From the NCBI RefSeq assembly GCF_014192715.1, contig NZ_JACHYH010000001.1, positions 1,364,001 through 1,428,000 on the forward strand: 64,000 nucleotides of DNA, written 5' to 3'. Within the stretch, counting starts at the first letter, position 1. Every line of letters starts with the position of its first letter. The position numbers and the translations under genes were made by a program. The notes beneath the pieces are model-generated. The model saw only the letters and a program-made list of their open reading frames with translations. It was not told the origin of the DNA and did not search any database. The stretch is from Luteibacter sp. Sphag1AF (GTDB lineage: Bacteria > Pseudomonadota > Gammaproteobacteria > Xanthomonadales > Rhodanobacteraceae). Positions 18,207 to 26,477 of this stretch are shown here, in pieces.

Positions 18207-18226
18207 AAGGGCCCTCGCGGGCCCTT
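18207..18226 (-). terminator. Candidate terminator after TonB receptor gene
   Basis: An 8-bp perfect stem, AAGGGCCC and GGGCCCTT, with loop TCGC. On the minus strand the stem is followed by TTTATTCG, a short U-rich tail, which suits a terminator for the receptor gene ending at 18288. It sits 16 nt from the LacI-type palindrome, so it may insulate the downstream operon's promoter. Confidence 0.55.
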
Positions 18227-18244
18227 CTTTGATACGGGTGTTAC

Positions 18245-18279
18245 CTGGTGGCTCCGCCGGGGAGCGCCGGAGCCACCAG
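18245..18279. other. 12-bp hairpin directly after the receptor stop codon
   Basis: A perfect 12-bp stem, CTGGTGGCTCCG (18245-18256) and CGGAGCCACCAG (18268-18279), with an 11-nt loop. It lies 8 nt beyond the receptor stop codon and is not followed by a U-run. It is better read as an mRNA 3'-end stabilising hairpin or pause signal than as a complete terminator. Confidence 0.5.
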
Positions 18280-18287
18280 TTGCTACA

Positions 18288-21200
18288 TCAGAACTTCAGA
18301 CCGACCGTGAAGCGGGCCGTACGCGGCAGGTAGGTGATGTTGCCGACGGTGTTGTACTGCGCACCGTTGGTGTTCAGCACGCCGTTGGAGCCCCAGTTGG
18401 TCAGATAGTCGCTGTAGTTGTGCCAGTTGAACACGTTCAGGATATCGAAGCGGGCGTAGAGCTTCGTGTCCTGGTCGATCACGAAGTCCTTCGTCAGCTG
18501 AAGGTCGATATCGCGGTAGCCCCAGATGTCGCCACCGACCAGGAACTTCGAACCGTGCGGCGTGGCCGACACCGGCAGGCAGGCGCTGCCCGTGTTCGGG
18601 TCGATTGCACCGTAGCAGGCGATGTCATTCTTCGGCAGCGGGGTCGCCAGGGTCAGCTTCAGCGAGCCGGAGATGCCCCACGGCAGGTCCATCGTGCCGG
18701 TCGCCACGAAGCGGTGCTTCGCCACGGCATCGGAGGTGATGAACGGATAGTCGTTGATCGAGGCTTCGTCGAACGAGTAGTGCTCGGCGATGGCGCGGTT
18801 CTGCTTGGCGTGCGAGTACGTGTACGCCAGGCTGGTGCTCCAGCCAGAATCCTTCGTGTACGGCTTCTGGGCCGACAGCAGGACCTGGGTGGTGCGCGTG
18901 GCGATACCGTTGTTGCCGATGATCAGGCCGCCGAGGTTCGGTACGCCGTTACCCCAGGGCTGGCTGCCGGATGCGTTGAAGAACGAGCCGTTCGGGTAGC
19001 GGTTGCCCAGGGTGAACACGAAGCCGTCGCGGGTCAGTACGCGGGTGACCGTGGCGTCGGTGAGCCACTCGCCAACCGTGTTGGACATGCCGAGGCTGAA
19101 CTGGTCCGAATACGGAGCCTTCAGCTTGTTGTTCAGCATGTCCACTTCCTGGCCGGAGTTGCCGCCCTGGAAGAGACCCTGCAGAACCTGCTGGCCACCG
19201 AGGTAAGCCGGGTTCCAGGGGATGCAGTTCGACGCGCCGGTGTCGCACGGGTGACCCGGGGTGTTGAAGAACAGCGTGGTCTGCGGCAGCGAGAGCTTGG
19301 TCTGCTCGACCTGCAGGTAGTCATACAGGTTGCGGTCGTACGCACGACCGGCGCCACCGTGGATCACGTGCGCCTCATCGGCGAACAGATCGTAGGAGAA
19401 GCCCAGACGCGGCTGCCACTCACCACGGAACGCCTTACGGTTGTTGCCCGTGCTGATGTAGTCGTTCACGTTGACGCCGCCCTTGGCCAGCGACTCGGCG
19501 TAGGTCTGGCCAGCGGGCGCGCCTGCGTACGGGTCCTGCGAATTCAGGGCGTCGATGACGCGCTGCGGGGTCACGTAGTTCAGGTACGACGGGGTGACTT
19601 CGTAGTCCCAGCGAACGCCGAGGTTCAGCGTCAGGTGGTCGTTCACTGCCCAGTCGTCCTGAGCAAACAGGCCGTACTGGCGCGAGGTCGTCTGGGCGAT
19701 GCCCGTCTGGCCCGGCAGGTTCTGTGCGTAGAACACCTTCCACGGCGTGGTCGAAGCGCCGACGCCCGGGTTCACGTCATAGAAGAACTGCGGGTTGTTG
19801 GCGGCAGCGTCCTGTGCGGTCAGTTCGATGGACTTGAACTTGTAGCCCAGCTTCACGACGTGATCGCCCTGCCACTGCAGGTCGTTGAACGTGAAGGTGT
19901 CGGAGATCGTGGGACCTTCCTGTGCCTTGTTCTGCGTCGCGCGCGGATCGGACGAGCCCGTCGAGATGATCAGGGCGTCCTGCTGCGGCTGGTAGGTGTA
20001 GTTGAAGCCGTTGGTGTCGTTGATCGGCGTCGGCTTCACGAAGGCGTTCTCGTACGAGAACATCAGTTCGTTGAACCAGCTGTCACCGCTGTGCTGCCAC
20101 TTGAAGGTGGCGCGCGTGTCGTGGTTCTTGTTGTCCACGCCGGCCGATGCCGTCAGGCCCGAGCCGATGCCCTGGCGCTGGGTCTCGCGACGCACCTGGG
20201 TGCTGACTTCGATACGGTCACGATCCGTCAGTTCCCAGTCGATCTTGCCGAAGTACAGCTTCTCGTTGAACGGCAGGTTCGACGAACCGAGCTGCGACTG
20301 CACGTCCTGCGGCAGCAGGGCTGTGACGTTGGCGTTGTTCACCGGGTTCGGGACGACCGAGATCGGCGTGTCGAACTTCTTCTCTTCGTAGGCGAGGAAG
20401 AAGTGCATCTTGTCCTTCATGATCGGGCCGCCGACGGCGAAACCGTATTCCTTGGAGGACGAAGGGGTCTTCTTGCGGGTGAATTCTTCGGTCGCCGTCG
20501 GCGCGCGGAACGCGTCGTTGGTGTAGGTGCCGAACACTTCACCGTGGAATTCGTTCGTGCCCGACTTGGTCTCGGCCGTGATGGCCGCGCTCGACACCTG
20601 GTCGTATTCGGCCTTGTAGTTCGAGGTGATGACCTTGTACTCGCCGATGGCGAGCTGCGGGAACGGGTTGCCCTGGCTGGCGTTCTGGCCGGACACGCCG
20701 CCTTCCTTCACGTAGCTCTTCTGGCCCACGCCGTCGATGTAGACGTTGGTCGAGCTGTCGTTCTGGGCACCGCCGCGCAGCGAGGTGTTGCCCTTCGCGT
20801 CGATGTTGAAAACCATGCCCGGCACGGTGTCGGCGAACTCGAGGAAGTTGCGCGATGCCTGCGGGATCGTGGCGATCTGGTGCAGCGAGATGGTCTGGCC
20901 CACTTCCGGCGTTTTCACTTCGGTCATCGTGGTGGCGGCAACCGTCACGCCCTGCAGCGAGGTGGCGTCAGCGGCGTTGGCCGTCGAGGCAGCTGCGGCT
21001 TCGGGCGTCAGGTTCAGCGTGGCGGTCGATGCGACCGTCAGCGTGACCGTCTTCTCGGTGCCTGCGCCTGCGTCGACCGAGTACGTACCCGGAGACAGGC
21101 CAATGATGCTGTAGGAACCATCGGCGCCGGCCGTGGTGCGACGGGTGGAGCCCGTGGCAACGTTCTTGGCGGTAACCGAAGCGGACGGCGTTGCCTTACC

Positions 21201-21320
21201 GCGCAGGTTGGCGTCAGCCGACTGTGCGAAGGCGCTCATCGAGGTCATTGCAGCGGCGGCAACGCTGGCAGTGATCACGCTGGCAAGGACTTTCTTCTTG
21301 ATCTGCATCGAGGCTCTCAT
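18288..21320 (-). CDS. TonB-dependent receptor with carboxypeptidase-regulatory-like domain (Oar type)
   Basis: A 1010-residue outer-membrane receptor. After a signal peptide (cut near AFAQ) comes a carboxypeptidase-regulatory-like beta domain (about residues 35-110: LRGKATPSASVTAKNV, GSYSIIGLSPGTYSV). A plug domain (about 150-270) follows, then a long beta-barrel ending in RFTVGLKF, a terminal Phe typical of outer-membrane barrels. Such receptors import oligosaccharides with TonB energy. The start at 21320 was chosen for its GAGAGGGG ribosome binding site; an upstream ATG at 21434 adds 38 residues before the signal peptide. A LacI-type operator lies about 170 nt upstream. It belongs functionally with the GH144/ABC operon. 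Confidence 0.9.
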   Translation of the reverse strand: MRASMQIKKKVLASVITASVAAAAMTSMSAFAQSADANLRGKATPSASVTAKNVATGSTRRTTAGADGSYSIIGLSPGTYSVDAGAGTEKTVTLTVASTATLNLTPEAAAASTANAADATSLQGVTVAATTMTEVKTPEVGQTISLHQIATIPQASRNFLEFADTVPGMVFNIDAKGNTSLRGGAQNDSSTNVYIDGVGQKSYVKEGGVSGQNASQGNPFPQLAIGEYKVITSNYKAEYDQVSSAAITAETKSGTNEFHGEVFGTYTNDAFRAPTATEEFTRKKTPSSSKEYGFAVGGPIMKDKMHFFLAYEEKKFDTPISVVPNPVNNANVTALLPQDVQSQLGSSNLPFNEKLYFGKIDWELTDRDRIEVSTQVRRETQRQGIGSGLTASAGVDNKNHDTRATFKWQHSGDSWFNELMFSYENAFVKPTPINDTNGFNYTYQPQQDALIISTGSSDPRATQNKAQEGPTISDTFTFNDLQWQGDHVVKLGYKFKSIELTAQDAAANNPQFFYDVNPGVGASTTPWKVFYAQNLPGQTGIAQTTSRQYGLFAQDDWAVNDHLTLNLGVRWDYEVTPSYLNYVTPQRVIDALNSQDPYAGAPAGQTYAESLAKGGVNVNDYISTGNNRKAFRGEWQPRLGFSYDLFADEAHVIHGGAGRAYDRNLYDYLQVEQTKLSLPQTTLFFNTPGHPCDTGASNCIPWNPAYLGGQQVLQGLFQGGNSGQEVDMLNNKLKAPYSDQFSLGMSNTVGEWLTDATVTRVLTRDGFVFTLGNRYPNGSFFNASGSQPWGNGVPNLGGLIIGNNGIATRTTQVLLSAQKPYTKDSGWSTSLAYTYSHAKQNRAIAEHYSFDEASINDYPFITSDAVAKHRFVATGTMDLPWGISGSLKLTLATPLPKNDIACYGAIDPNTGSACLPVSATPHGSKFLVGGDIWGYRDIDLQLTKDFVIDQDTKLYARFDILNVFNWHNYSDYLTNWGSNGVLNTNGAQYNTVGNITYLPRTARFTVGLKF

Positions 21321-21491
21321 TGTTCCCCTCTCCCAAAAAGTTTCTGAAATGTTGTTTCGACGCGACTGGCTCTGAGCACGGGTGCTGACGTCGTTGTCGT
21401 TGTTTGTGAAGCTGTTTTCTTTTCCGTGTCTCAAAGCCGTCCCATGTCGCGGTACAGCGGGTGTCGCGCGTCCCTGGATCTACTGCCTTCC

Positions 21492-21505
21492 TGTAAACGT
21501 TTTCA
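21492..21505. promoter_or_regulatory. LacI-family operator before the TonB receptor gene
   Basis: TGTAAACGTTTTCA shares the AAACGTTT core with the perfect palindrome at 18178 but is imperfect at its outer bases. It lies about 170 nt before the receptor start and close behind the lacI stop codon (21540). It is the second of three copies and is expected to mediate repression of the receptor gene. Confidence 0.65.
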
Positions 21506-21539
21506 CCGACCGGCGATACCTTGCCGGCCGGTCTTTCAA

Positions 21540-22562
21540 TCAGAGTTGCCGCTTGGAGGGTTCGCCGCCGCCGCAGGAGGCGCGTATCACCAGTTCGGTG
21601 CCTACGGTCTCGCGGGGTATGGGGCCATCTTCGTCGGGGGATTCGATGATTCCGGCCAGGCGATCCAGCGCCTTGGCCCCCAGTTCGGCGATCCGTACGC
21701 GGACGGTCGTCAGCGGGGGCGACACGTAACGTGCCATGGGAATGTCGTCGAATCCGGATACGCCAATATCCGTTGGAACATGTACGCCGGCTTCTTCCAG
21801 CGCGGACAGACAGCCGATGGCCATCATGTCGTTCGCAGCAAAAATCGCATCGGGGCGGGGTGACATCGCAAGAATCTGCTGACCTGCGTGGTAGCCCGAT
21901 TCCTCCGTGAAGTCGCCCGGGAGCACACAGATCGTGTCGGCCTTGCCCGCGGCACTCAGTTCGTCGCGGTAACCGCGGGCGCGCTCCTGCACGTCGTGGT
22001 TGACCTCGGGGCCGGCGATGAACGCAATGCGCTGGCGGCCGTGGTCCAGGAAGTGCCGGACCATCGTGCGGGCGCCGCCGTAATCATCCACATCGAGGAC
22101 GGCATGGCGATCCGACTTCACGTGGCTGTACATCAGCACGGTGGGCAGGAGGATCGGCAGATTGTCGTCCAGGAAGACCTGATCGGCGTGGGGCGACATC
22201 ACCAACAGACCATCGACACGGCCCTGCATGGCGCGCAGGGCAATGGCCGCCTCGGTGGCGTCGCCATGCGAGCTGGACACCAGCAAATACAGGCCACGCG
22301 CACGTGCGGCGATGTCGATGCCGCGAATCAGTTCGGAGAAGAACGCGCCATGCAGATCGGGCAAAAGCGCGCCGATGGTCTGTGTGCGACGGGTGATGAG
22401 GCTGCGGGCGGCGCTGTGCGGTACGTAGCGCAGGCGCGCGGCAACTTCCCGGATACGCTTCTGCGTTTCCGGGGTAACACCCCCGTGTCCATTCAGGGCG
22501 CGCGACACCGAGGCCACCGATACGTTGGCCATCTTCGCGACGTCTTTGATGGTGACACTCAC
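21540..22562 (-). CDS. LacI family transcriptional repressor
   Basis: A 340-residue regulator. The N-terminal HTH is VTIKDVAKMANVSVASVSRALNG with hinge segment YVPHSAARSLITRRTQTIG. The C-terminal periplasmic-binding-like effector domain shows GALLPDLHGAFFSELIRGI, DVDDYGGARTMVRHFLDHG, AIFAANDMMAIGCLSALEE and VSGFDDIPMARYVSPPLTTVR. It is likely to repress the sugar genes on the same strand and itself, since an operator copy lies 50 nt before its start. The GTG at 22562 fits the family opening and has a weak AAGGGCAGG site; the TTG at 22592 would add an atypical Arg-rich tail. Confidence 0.93.
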   Translation of the reverse strand: MSVTIKDVAKMANVSVASVSRALNGHGGVTPETQKRIREVAARLRYVPHSAARSLITRRTQTIGALLPDLHGAFFSELIRGIDIAARARGLYLLVSSSHGDATEAAIALRAMQGRVDGLLVMSPHADQVFLDDNLPILLPTVLMYSHVKSDRHAVLDVDDYGGARTMVRHFLDHGRQRIAFIAGPEVNHDVQERARGYRDELSAAGKADTICVLPGDFTEESGYHAGQQILAMSPRPDAIFAANDMMAIGCLSALEEAGVHVPTDIGVSGFDDIPMARYVSPPLTTVRVRIAELGAKALDRLAGIIESPDEDGPIPRETVGTELVIRASCGGGEPSKRQL

Positions 22563-22611
22563 GCTGGTACGCCTGCCCTTACCCCTGCCCAACCGGGCTG
22601 TCGGCGCGGAA

Positions 22612-22625
22612 CGTAAACGTTTTCA
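22612..22625. promoter_or_regulatory. LacI-family operator before lacI
   Basis: CGTAAACGTTTTCA has the same AAACGTTT core as the operators at 18178 and 21492, lying 50 nt before the GTG start of the LacI gene. This position suggests autoregulation. Its right half matches the operator before the receptor and its left half matches the perfect palindrome. Confidence 0.65.
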
Positions 22626-22814
22626 CATGAACTTGTAAAGCGTGCTAAATCAACCGCTTGCTGCACTGCGGAAGGATGCCCCTGGCACAGGGGTGAAATG
22701 AGATTACCCCGTTAAGAAATCATTTTAGCTCAAGAGCTTGCGAGGCAATTCTCAAATGCTGCGATGCACCACGCGATTTCGTGCGGCGTGCAACTTCATG
22801 AACAAGCTGCCACG

Positions 22815-24404
22815 TCAGGCAACATGCTCGACCAGCTTTTCCGGGGCACGGCCAGATCCCGCCCATACGCTATTCGGGTCGCCTTCGATTGTGCGTCGGC
22901 GGGTCGCCACAGCCAGCCATCCGAAGCCAACCGCCATGGCGATGGCGACGGCATCCACGCCAGCCACGGCCCACTCACCTTCGGCCATGGAACGTAGCAG
23001 CCGATCGTGGTGCAGCGTGATGTCCAGAACGGCCGTGGCGAGTGACAGGAGGGCGGTGGCCCATAGAAGCTCAACCGCTGCGCGGGCCGGGCGGCGCAAG
23101 AGGGTCCAGGCCACGGCTGCCGCGAACACGCCGAAGCAAACCGGCTGCACCACCGCTTCAGGACGGGAGCCCAGGAACGGGGACACCACGTTGGCGACGA
23201 AGGCCGCGGAAATGGCCAGGCACGAACCGATACAAACGCCTACAGTGGCTGTAGCCATGGCCCGCACCTTCAGCGGCTGGTCGGCCTGGCGGCGCTTGCG
23301 GCGGGTCTCGATATACAGAAGGTTGCCCGAGTAGAAGAGGAACGCGCCGGCAAGGCCCAGCAGGAAATAGAGCCAGCGCACGGTCACATTGCCAAAAGTG
23401 CCGAAGTGCAGGCCAAACATGCCCGAATACGTGGCGTGGTTGGCATCGCGCTTGCCCGCCACCTGGATCGCCAGCACTTTGCCGTCCACGGCGCTCAGCG
23501 CCACCATGCCGTACTCGCCCAGCGTTTTGGTGGAGGTGCCGCGCACTTCGGCGCCCGCGCCTGCATCGCCGTAATGTTTGTAGCTCATGTAATCGGGCTC
23601 GAAGTCCGCCGCGCCAGCTGCCAGTGCAGCCTGACGCGCACGCGCAGCCAACTCCTGCGGCGACAGCATCACGGCCGGGCGACCCAGTGGTTTGATGTCC
23701 GGCATGGCGCTGGTCATCTGTTCGCTGGCGGGCGCCAGCTTGCCGTCGAAGGCCAGCCTGTCGAACGCCAGCAGCGTCACCAGCGACAGACACAGCAGCG
23801 CGCCGGTTACCGCAAAGATGATGTGGAACGGAAGACTGAGAATGCCGATCACGTTGTGGGCGTCCTGCCACAGGCGCTTGAGGTTGTGCCCCGGCCGCAG
23901 CGCCGCCAGTTCGCGAACCAGGTGCGGCAGGTGGATCAGCAGTCCGGTGAGCAGCGCCAGCCCATAAATGATGCTGATCACACCCATGAAGTAGATGCCT
24001 GCCACCGGAATGCCGAGCGTGTAGTGCAGCTCGTAAACGAAGTCGGCAAGGCCGTGCTCGTGATCTTCACTGGATGTCGGCGCGGCGTCGGTCAGCGACT
24101 GCGTCTTCCATTCCTTGTCGAACCAGTAAGCAGCGATGTGGTGCGAGGGGTGGTTTCCGGGCAACGTGACGCCAATCTGTTCTTTCGCTGCCGGCGACGT
24201 GGCCACGATGCCATCCAGCATGCGATGCGCCCGATCCATCGTGTCGGCAGCAGCTTCGCTGGAGTGCGGCACGGCCCAGACGTCGATTTCGTCGTGGAAC
24301 ATGGTCAGTGCGCCGGCATAGAACGCGATGAAAAGCGCAAAGCCCGCGAGAAGCCCCGTCCAGGTGTGGACGGTGGTGAACGTACGGATCGTGGCGGCTT
24401 TCAT
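22815..24404 (-). CDS. PepSY-associated TM helix protein (PiuB-like)
   Basis: A 529-residue inner-membrane protein with about seven membrane segments. It opens with RTFTTVHTWTGLLAGFALFIAFYAGAL and carries HYTLGIPVAGIYFMGVISIIYGLALLTG, GHNLKRLWQDAHNVIGILSLPFHIIFAVTG and the LHFGTFGNVTVRWLYFLLGL segment, with His residues placed as in PepSY-TM/ferric-reductase-like proteins. Such proteins are tied to siderophore-iron uptake, possibly reduction of imported ferric siderophores. The tail has several more helices than the shortest PepSY-TM members. It is the last gene of a Fur-boxed operon with DUF3649 and DUF3325 genes, 4 nt after the previous stop. Confidence 0.85.
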   Translation of the reverse strand: MKAATIRTFTTVHTWTGLLAGFALFIAFYAGALTMFHDEIDVWAVPHSSEAAADTMDRAHRMLDGIVATSPAAKEQIGVTLPGNHPSHHIAAYWFDKEWKTQSLTDAAPTSSEDHEHGLADFVYELHYTLGIPVAGIYFMGVISIIYGLALLTGLLIHLPHLVRELAALRPGHNLKRLWQDAHNVIGILSLPFHIIFAVTGALLCLSLVTLLAFDRLAFDGKLAPASEQMTSAMPDIKPLGRPAVMLSPQELAARARQAALAAGAADFEPDYMSYKHYGDAGAGAEVRGTSTKTLGEYGMVALSAVDGKVLAIQVAGKRDANHATYSGMFGLHFGTFGNVTVRWLYFLLGLAGAFLFYSGNLLYIETRRKRRQADQPLKVRAMATATVGVCIGSCLAISAAFVANVVSPFLGSRPEAVVQPVCFGVFAAAVAWTLLRRPARAAVELLWATALLSLATAVLDITLHHDRLLRSMAEGEWAVAGVDAVAIAMAVGFGWLAVATRRRTIEGDPNSVWAGSGRAPEKLVEHVA

Positions 24405-24408
24405 CGGA

Positions 24409-24675
24409 TCAGAGGCCCGGGAGGGTGTGCTTCAGCGCCCACAGGAGGGCGAACGCGCCGACATTGGCGACGGCCAGCCAGCTCCAGGCACGCAGACCAC
24501 TGGGAAACAGATACGTGGCGGCCATGATGCCGGTCCACAGTGGAAAGAACGCAAGAATGGTGAATGGCATCACCACCGATGCACTGGAGCCCGGCCATGC
24601 CCAGATGGCACAGGAAATCAGAAGCACGGACAGCGGCAGTCCGAGCACGATGCCAGCGAAGCAACGCGCGAGCAT
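24409..24675 (-). CDS. DUF3649-like small membrane protein (iron operon)
   Basis: An 88-residue protein with three predicted membrane helices (LARCFAGIVLGLPLSVLLISCAIW, then PFTILAFFPLWTGIMAATYLF, then LAVANVGAFALLWAL). Its size and place between DUF3325 and PepSY-TM genes match DUF3649 in pseudomonad siderophore loci. The ATG at 24675 overlaps the upstream TGA by 1 nt (TGATG), so it is translated by coupling. An upstream in-frame start would lie inside the preceding gene and lacks support. Biochemical role unknown. Confidence 0.65.
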   Translation of the reverse strand: MLARCFAGIVLGLPLSVLLISCAIWAWPGSSASVVMPFTILAFFPLWTGIMAATYLFPSGLRAWSWLAVANVGAFALLWALKHTLPGL

Positions 24676-24950
24676 CAGGCGCGCCTCCGTTCGCGGCTGG
24701 CTGCCGGTCGAATCCACCAGACCAGGTAGGGCAACGCCACGGCGGCCAACATGGCGGCACTGAGTGTGGCGAAGAAGCCGGGCAACCCGCGTTCTTCCGC
24801 AGCCCAGAACGCCACGGCAAGCACGGTCAGAGCGGCCCCAGCAACGCGCCATGCCCGGGACAACGGCTTTTGCCGGAGCCGCTGAGTGGGCAGCGTCAGG
24901 TAGACCAGGGTCACGGCGACGAACGCCATCGCACAGGCAAGGAGGTTCAT
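24675..24950 (-). CDS. DUF3325-like small membrane protein (iron operon)
   Basis: A 91-residue protein with three predicted helices, from MNLLACAMAFVAVTLVYLTL to LAAVALPYLVWWI. The spacing, the internal RQKPLSRAWRVAGAALTVL segment and the operon order match DUF3325 proteins of siderophore-iron operons. The ATG at 24950 has an AACCTCC/GGAGG-type region nearby and matches family length; an upstream extension to 25025 would run through the Fur box. First gene of the operon. Confidence 0.65.
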   Translation of the reverse strand: MNLLACAMAFVAVTLVYLTLPTQRLRQKPLSRAWRVAGAALTVLAVAFWAAEERGLPGFFATLSAAMLAAVALPYLVWWIRPAASRERRRA

Positions 24951-24981
24951 GGGCGCCGGAACTCTGGGAAGGTTTTCTAAT

Positions 24982-24996
24982 TGATAATTATTAGCA
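24982..24996 (-). promoter_or_regulatory. Fur box before the PepSY operon
   Basis: TGATAATTATTAGCA matches the 7-1-7 Fur motif TGATAATNATTATCA at 13 of the 14 fixed positions. It lies 32-46 nt before the first start of the operon. This AT-rich stretch stands out in the GC-rich background. It indicates iron-dependent repression of DUF3325-DUF3649-PepSY. Confidence 0.75.
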
Positions 24997-25258
24997 TTCG
25001 CTGAGGCGGGGTCAATGTAACCCACGTGGGGTCATCGTTTGCCTGCCTGCACGGTCGGCTCGCCGAAAGGGTGCCGGGTGGGCTCTTCGCCTGCTCAAGT
25101 TTTGACCAAACCGACCGCTGACTGAATAGCTGCGTATGTAAAGCTGGCGTTAACCAGGTTCGTTAAAATACAATTAACCACGCCGTATTCATTGAGATGT
25201 CAGTCACTTAGACGGCATCCGCTGAACGAAATCCAGTAACTAACTGATTTGTAACGAC

Positions 25259-25693
25259 ATGCACCTCTCTGTCCTCATCAGCGTGATCCTCGCCACCATC
25301 GCCCTTGTTGCGATGTCGGTGAAGCGTATCCCCGAAGGCAAGGTGTACAGCGTGCGTCGCCTGGGTCGTCCGGCTGCGCTGTTGAGCGCCGGTACCCACG
25401 TTGTGATGCCGGTGATCGATCGCGTGTCGCACAAGATCGACCTCAATGGCCAGATCCTGCACTTCGACGGCGGCACCGTGTACTGGCAGGTGCTGGAGCC
25501 GGAGCGTGCTGACGCCGTGATCGACCACGCCACCGACCTGATCCGCACGCGCGCCCAGGCCGCGATGCGCGATGCCGTCGCCCACGCCGTGGATCGCAGT
25601 GCCACCGGCAAGCTGCTCAAGCAGGTCATGAACGGCTCGCTGCGGGACAACGGCATGCTGGTCACCCGCGTCGAACTCGACGCCGTCGCCTGA
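25259..25693 (+). CDS. Short SPFH/Band 7-like membrane protein
   Basis: A 144-residue protein with an N-terminal membrane anchor (about residues 4-20), then VKRIPEGKVYSVRRLGRPAALLSAGTHVVMPVIDRV, the start of an SPFH/Band 7 domain like HflC or stomatin. RAQAAMRDAVAHAVDRSATGKLLKQVM follows, as in the Band 7 helix. It is about half the usual size and lacks the long C-terminal coiled coil. It may be a compact membrane-organising protein. No Shine-Dalgarno is obvious. It lies alone, with the Fur box and a region rich in TTAAC repeats upstream, and rsmG 63 nt downstream. Confidence 0.7.
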   Translation: MHLSVLISVILATIALVAMSVKRIPEGKVYSVRRLGRPAALLSAGTHVVMPVIDRVSHKIDLNGQILHFDGGTVYWQVLEPERADAVIDHATDLIRTRAQAAMRDAVAHAVDRSATGKLLKQVMNGSLRDNGMLVTRVELDAVA

Positions 25694-25756
25694 TCCGGCT
25701 GGCGTCAGGCCCGCCACTGCCGCGATACTTCCCGCCCCGCAATCCAAGGTGGCCGC

Positions 25757-26389
25757 ATGTCCGGGCGCGAAATTCTGCAAAAACAGCTTGAGCGCGGCAT
25801 CGCCGCGCTGGGCACCGAGCTGCCCGATGGCGCCGTGGACCGTCTGCTGGACTATCAGGCGCTGCTGCAGCGCTGGAACGCCGCCTACAACCTGACGGCC
25901 GTGCGCGACCCCGCGGAAATGATCACGCGCCACCTGCTCGACTCGTTGGCCATCATTCCCTTTGTGAAAGGCGACACGCTGGCCGACCTGGGCACGGGCC
26001 CTGGACTGCCCGGCATTCCGCTGTCCATCGCGGCGCCCGAACGCGAGATCACGATGGTGGACTCCAACGGCAAGAAGGTCCGCTTCCTGCGGGAGGCCAT
26101 CCGTTCGCTGAAGCTGACCCACTCCCACGCCGTGCAAAGCCGGGTGGAAGAGGTGGAAGGCACGTTCGACTGCATCACGGCGCGCGCTTTTGCCAGCCTG
26201 GCAGACATGCTGGGCTGGGGCGGCCATCTGCTGGCGCCCAACGGCATCTGGCTGGCCATGAAGGGCCGGCACCCGGAAGAAGAGCTCGATGGCGTGCCCG
26301 AAGGCTTCACCGTCGAGCGCATTGAAGCCATCCGCGTGCCCGGCCTGGATGCCGAGCGGCACATCGTGGTGATCCGCCGTACGGGCTGA
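25757..26389 (+). CDS. rsmG: 16S rRNA (guanine527-N7)-methyltransferase
   Basis: A 210-residue SAM-dependent methyltransferase that modifies G527 of 16S rRNA. Marks are LLDYQALLQRWNAAYNLTAVRDPAEMITRHLLDSLA and the SAM-binding glycine loop LADLGTGPGLPGIPLSI, then MVDSNGKKVRFLREAIRSL and ITARAFASLADML. All family motifs are present. The neighbourhood rsmG-parA-parB is the usual arrangement near the replication origin in many proteobacteria, though mnmG is not present here. Confidence 0.95.
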   Translation: MSGREILQKQLERGIAALGTELPDGAVDRLLDYQALLQRWNAAYNLTAVRDPAEMITRHLLDSLAIIPFVKGDTLADLGTGPGLPGIPLSIAAPEREITMVDSNGKKVRFLREAIRSLKLTHSHAVQSRVEEVEGTFDCITARAFASLADMLGWGGHLLAPNGIWLAMKGRHPEEELDGVPEGFTVERIEAIRVPGLDAERHIVVIRRTG

Positions 26390-26477
26390 TCCGCGAGGTT
26401 CCGCCAACTCAAGCTAGGGAGCCACCCCCCGTCGATGCTACGCTAGCGCCCTTTCCGCGTACGGCATCGACGACTTC

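Noticed and set aside
18420-21347. A 975-codon plus-strand open frame opposite the TonB receptor
   Set aside because: Composition is Arg/Val/His-rich and non-protein-like, and the opposite strand has clear receptor domains, signal peptide and ribosome binding site.
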